64,000 bases of DNA. Origin: Curtobacterium sp. Leaf261 (GTDB taxonomy: Bacteria > Actinomycetota > Actinomycetes > Actinomycetales > Microbacteriaceae). The notes under the pieces were generated by a model, which was not told the DNA's origin, ran no database searches, and saw only the letters and a list, made by a program, of their open reading frames with translations. Positions 62,367 to 64,000 of this stretch are shown in pieces. The stretch lies in NCBI RefSeq assembly GCF_001422205.1, contig NZ_LMMJ01000007.1, forward strand, positions 310,870 through 374,869, read 5' to 3'. Position numbers and translations under genes: made by a program. How positions within the stretch are numbered: the stretch's first letter is position 1; every line of letters begins with the position of its first letter.

Positions 62367-63878
62367 TCAGGAGCGGGTCGCGGTCAGGTCCCGGCCGACG
62401 CGGCTGTGCCTCCGGCCGTACGACCAGTACACGACCATGCCGACCACGAGCCACACGACGAACCGCACCCACGTCAGGGTCGTCAGGTTGCACATCAGCC
62501 AGACGCAGAGCACCGCGGACAGGATCGGCAGCACGGGCGACCACGGCACGCGGAACGCCCGGGGCACGTCGGGCTGGCTGCGCCGGAGCACGACGATGCC
62601 GATGCTGACGAGCACGAACGCCGACAGCGTGCCGATGTTGATCATGCCCTCGAGTGCGTCGACCTGCGTGAACCCGGCGATCCCGGCGACGACGACGCCG
62701 GCGACGATCTGCACGCGCATCGGCGTCCCGCGCTTGCTCGTGACGCTGAACCACCGCGGGAGGAGGCCGTCGCGGCTCATCGAGAACACGATGCGCGACA
62801 GGCCGAGCAGCAGCACCATGACGACGGTGGTCAGCCCGACGAGGCTCCCGACGGCGATCACGCCCGCGGCCCACGGCTGTCCGACGAGGTCGAACGCCGT
62901 CGCGAGCGAGGGGGTGTCGGCCTTCGCGAGGTCCTTGTACGACACCATGCCGGTGAGCACGATGCTGACCCCGACGTACAGCAGGGTGACGACGCCGAGC
63001 CCCAGGAAGATGCCCTTCGGCAGGGTCTTCTGCGGGTTCTTCGTCTCCTCGGCGCTCGTCGCGACGACGTCGAACCCGATGAACGCGAAGAACACCAGGG
63101 ACGCCGCGGCCAGCAGCCCGAAGCCGCCGTACTGCGCCGGTGCGCTGCCGGTGGCGAACGCGACGAGCGACTGCTCCCAGACGTCGGCCCCACCGCCCTT
63201 CGTCGGCTGCGCGGGCGGGATGAACGGGGCGAAGTTCGCGGCCTTGACGAACAGGGCGCCGACGACGATCACGAACAACACGATGAGGATCTTGATCGCG
63301 GTGATGACGGTGCTGACGCGGCTCGACAGCTGCGTGCCGATCGCCAGCAGCGCCGTGAACACCCCGACCACGAGCACCGGGCCCCAGGTGAACGGGATGC
63401 CGACATCGATCGTCGCGGGGACGTTGATCCCGAAGACGTCGAGCGCGGTGCTCAGGTAGATGCCCCAGTACTTCGCGATCACGGCCGCGGCGGTGAGGGT
63501 CTCGAGGATGAGGTCCCACCCGACGATCCACGCCAGCAGCTCCCCCATGCTCGCGTAGGTGAACGTGTAGGCGCTGCCCGCGACGGGGATGGTCGAGGCG
63601 AACTCGGCGTAGCACATGATGGCGAGTCCGCAGGTGACGGCGGCGAGCACGAACGACAGGATGACGCTCGGGCCGGCGAAGTTCGCGGCGGCCTGCGCGC
63701 CCACCGAGAAGATGCCCGCCCCGACCGCGACGGCGATGCCCATCGCCGCGATGTCGACCGTGCCGAGCGTCCGCTTCAGCGACCGGCCCTGCTCCTCCGA
63801 GTCGCGGAGGCTGGCCTCGATGCTCTTGATCCGGATCCGGTTCGGACGGTCGGTCGTCGTGCGGGACGGTGCGCTCAT
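62367..63878 (-). CDS. APC-family amino-acid permease
   Basis: This is 503 residues with 12 helices and 14-helix-like C-terminus, of the cationic amino-acid transporter (CAT/YfnA-like) branch: LKRTLGTVDIAAMGIAVAVGAGIFSVGA (substrate-binding G-A-G-IFS), YAEFASTIPVAGSAYTFTYASMGEL, FFAFIGFDVVATSAEETKNPQKTLPKGI. It probably imports neutral or cationic amino acids. Start at MSAPSRTT (63878); codons upstream are shadow. A possible promoter (TTGCGG, 18 bp, TACTCT at 63941-63936) lies ~60 bp upstream. Confidence 0.92.
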   Translation of the reverse strand: MSAPSRTTTDRPNRIRIKSIEASLRDSEEQGRSLKRTLGTVDIAAMGIAVAVGAGIFSVGAQAAANFAGPSVILSFVLAAVTCGLAIMCYAEFASTIPVAGSAYTFTYASMGELLAWIVGWDLILETLTAAAVIAKYWGIYLSTALDVFGINVPATIDVGIPFTWGPVLVVGVFTALLAIGTQLSSRVSTVITAIKILIVLFVIVVGALFVKAANFAPFIPPAQPTKGGGADVWEQSLVAFATGSAPAQYGGFGLLAAASLVFFAFIGFDVVATSAEETKNPQKTLPKGIFLGLGVVTLLYVGVSIVLTGMVSYKDLAKADTPSLATAFDLVGQPWAAGVIAVGSLVGLTTVVMVLLLGLSRIVFSMSRDGLLPRWFSVTSKRGTPMRVQIVAGVVVAGIAGFTQVDALEGMINIGTLSAFVLVSIGIVVLRRSQPDVPRAFRVPWSPVLPILSAVLCVWLMCNLTTLTWVRFVVWLVVGMVVYWSYGRRHSRVGRDLTATRS

Positions 63879-63935
63879 GGTGCGGTGGATCCAATGGCTC
63901 GGCGGCTGCCGCGCAGGCGGCGGTCGGACCCGCCG

Positions 63936-63965
63936 AGAGTAGTGGGCGCGCACCGGCGCCCGCAA
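63936..63965 (-). promoter_or_regulatory. Candidate permease promoter
   Basis: On the minus strand TTGCGG (63965-63960), 18 bp, TACTCT (63941-63936). Confidence 0.4.
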
Positions 63966-63986
63966 ACCGTGTGACGGACACCGTTC

Positions 63987-63998
63987 CGGACGGGAGGC
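63987..63998. repeat. 12-mer variant at the window edge
   Basis: CGGACGGGAGGC, one base from the dispersed 12-mer, preceded by ACCGTTC as in REP-like copy 2; probably half of another REP-like element cut by the window end. Confidence 0.7.
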
Positions 63999-64000
63999 AC

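Overview
The window is high-GC (roughly 70%) DNA with actinobacterial features: rpoB-rpoC with an actinobacterial-type RpoB, PadR, TetR and GntR regulators, lipoproteins, and a DUF7882-like small protein that I associate with Microbacteriaceae. The best guess is a Microbacteriaceae member, possibly Curtobacterium; this rests on protein flavour, not on a search. I see no rRNA, tRNA, CRISPR array or transposase.

Region 1 (1-15.7 kb, all minus strand) is a complete Gram-positive type IV pilus locus. Its transcriptional order is pilB, pilT, pilC, hairpin, major pilin, hairpin, pilV-like, pilW-like, pilX-like, pilD, pilM, pilN, pilO, then a terminator. Three membrane-protein genes of unrelated or unknown function follow, the last cut by the window edge. 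Most pil genes overlap by 1-4 nt. There is no secretin, as expected for a monoderm. A 33-35 bp-spaced array of C-run/G-run palindromes precedes the pilin gene.

Region 2 (15.7-25.2 kb) holds a tandem GNAT acetyltransferase, a VOC protein, a strong bidirectional terminator, and rpoC and rpoB (minus strand, both with TTG starts). rpoB has a clear promoter and a leader of about 280 nt.

Region 3 (25.2-49 kb) is a mosaic of small housekeeping and accessory operons: fructosamine kinase, aldo/keto reductase, hydrolase-TetR, a DesK/NarL-like two-component system, a spermidine-synthase-like protein, a membrane protein with a Gln/Tyr/Gly repeat domain, SprT-like, CGNR, an Nramp transporter with a manganese-box-like palindrome, DUF2142, DUF1684-GntR, a GH114-like lipoprotein, a DEAD-box helicase with a long leader, a NUDIX-like gene, an esterase, PadR and DUF7882-like. 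Many genes here lack a Shine-Dalgarno sequence and have TANNNT 6-8 nt before the start codon, so they are probably leaderless. Between 45.46 and 46.46 kb, a one-gene segment of lower GC is bracketed by exact 95-bp direct repeats made of the NUDIX-like gene's 3' end.

Region 4 (49.3-56 kb) carries lhr, a nei-like glycosylase and a DUF4184 protein. Region 5 (56-61.1 kb, minus strand) is a three-gene overlapping operon: a processive GT2 glycan synthase, an HlyD-like adaptor and a GH81 endo-beta-1,3-glucanase lipoprotein. It is a candidate beta-1,3-glucan exopolysaccharide system. The right end has lysE, the C-terminal stub of its usual LysR regulator, and an APC amino-acid permease.

The most unexpected signal is a dispersed 12-mer, GCCTCCAGTCCG. 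It occurs exactly seven times by hand count, five of them inside unrelated genes and others in intergenic inverted pairs. With a pilus locus present, a DNA-uptake-sequence role is worth testing.
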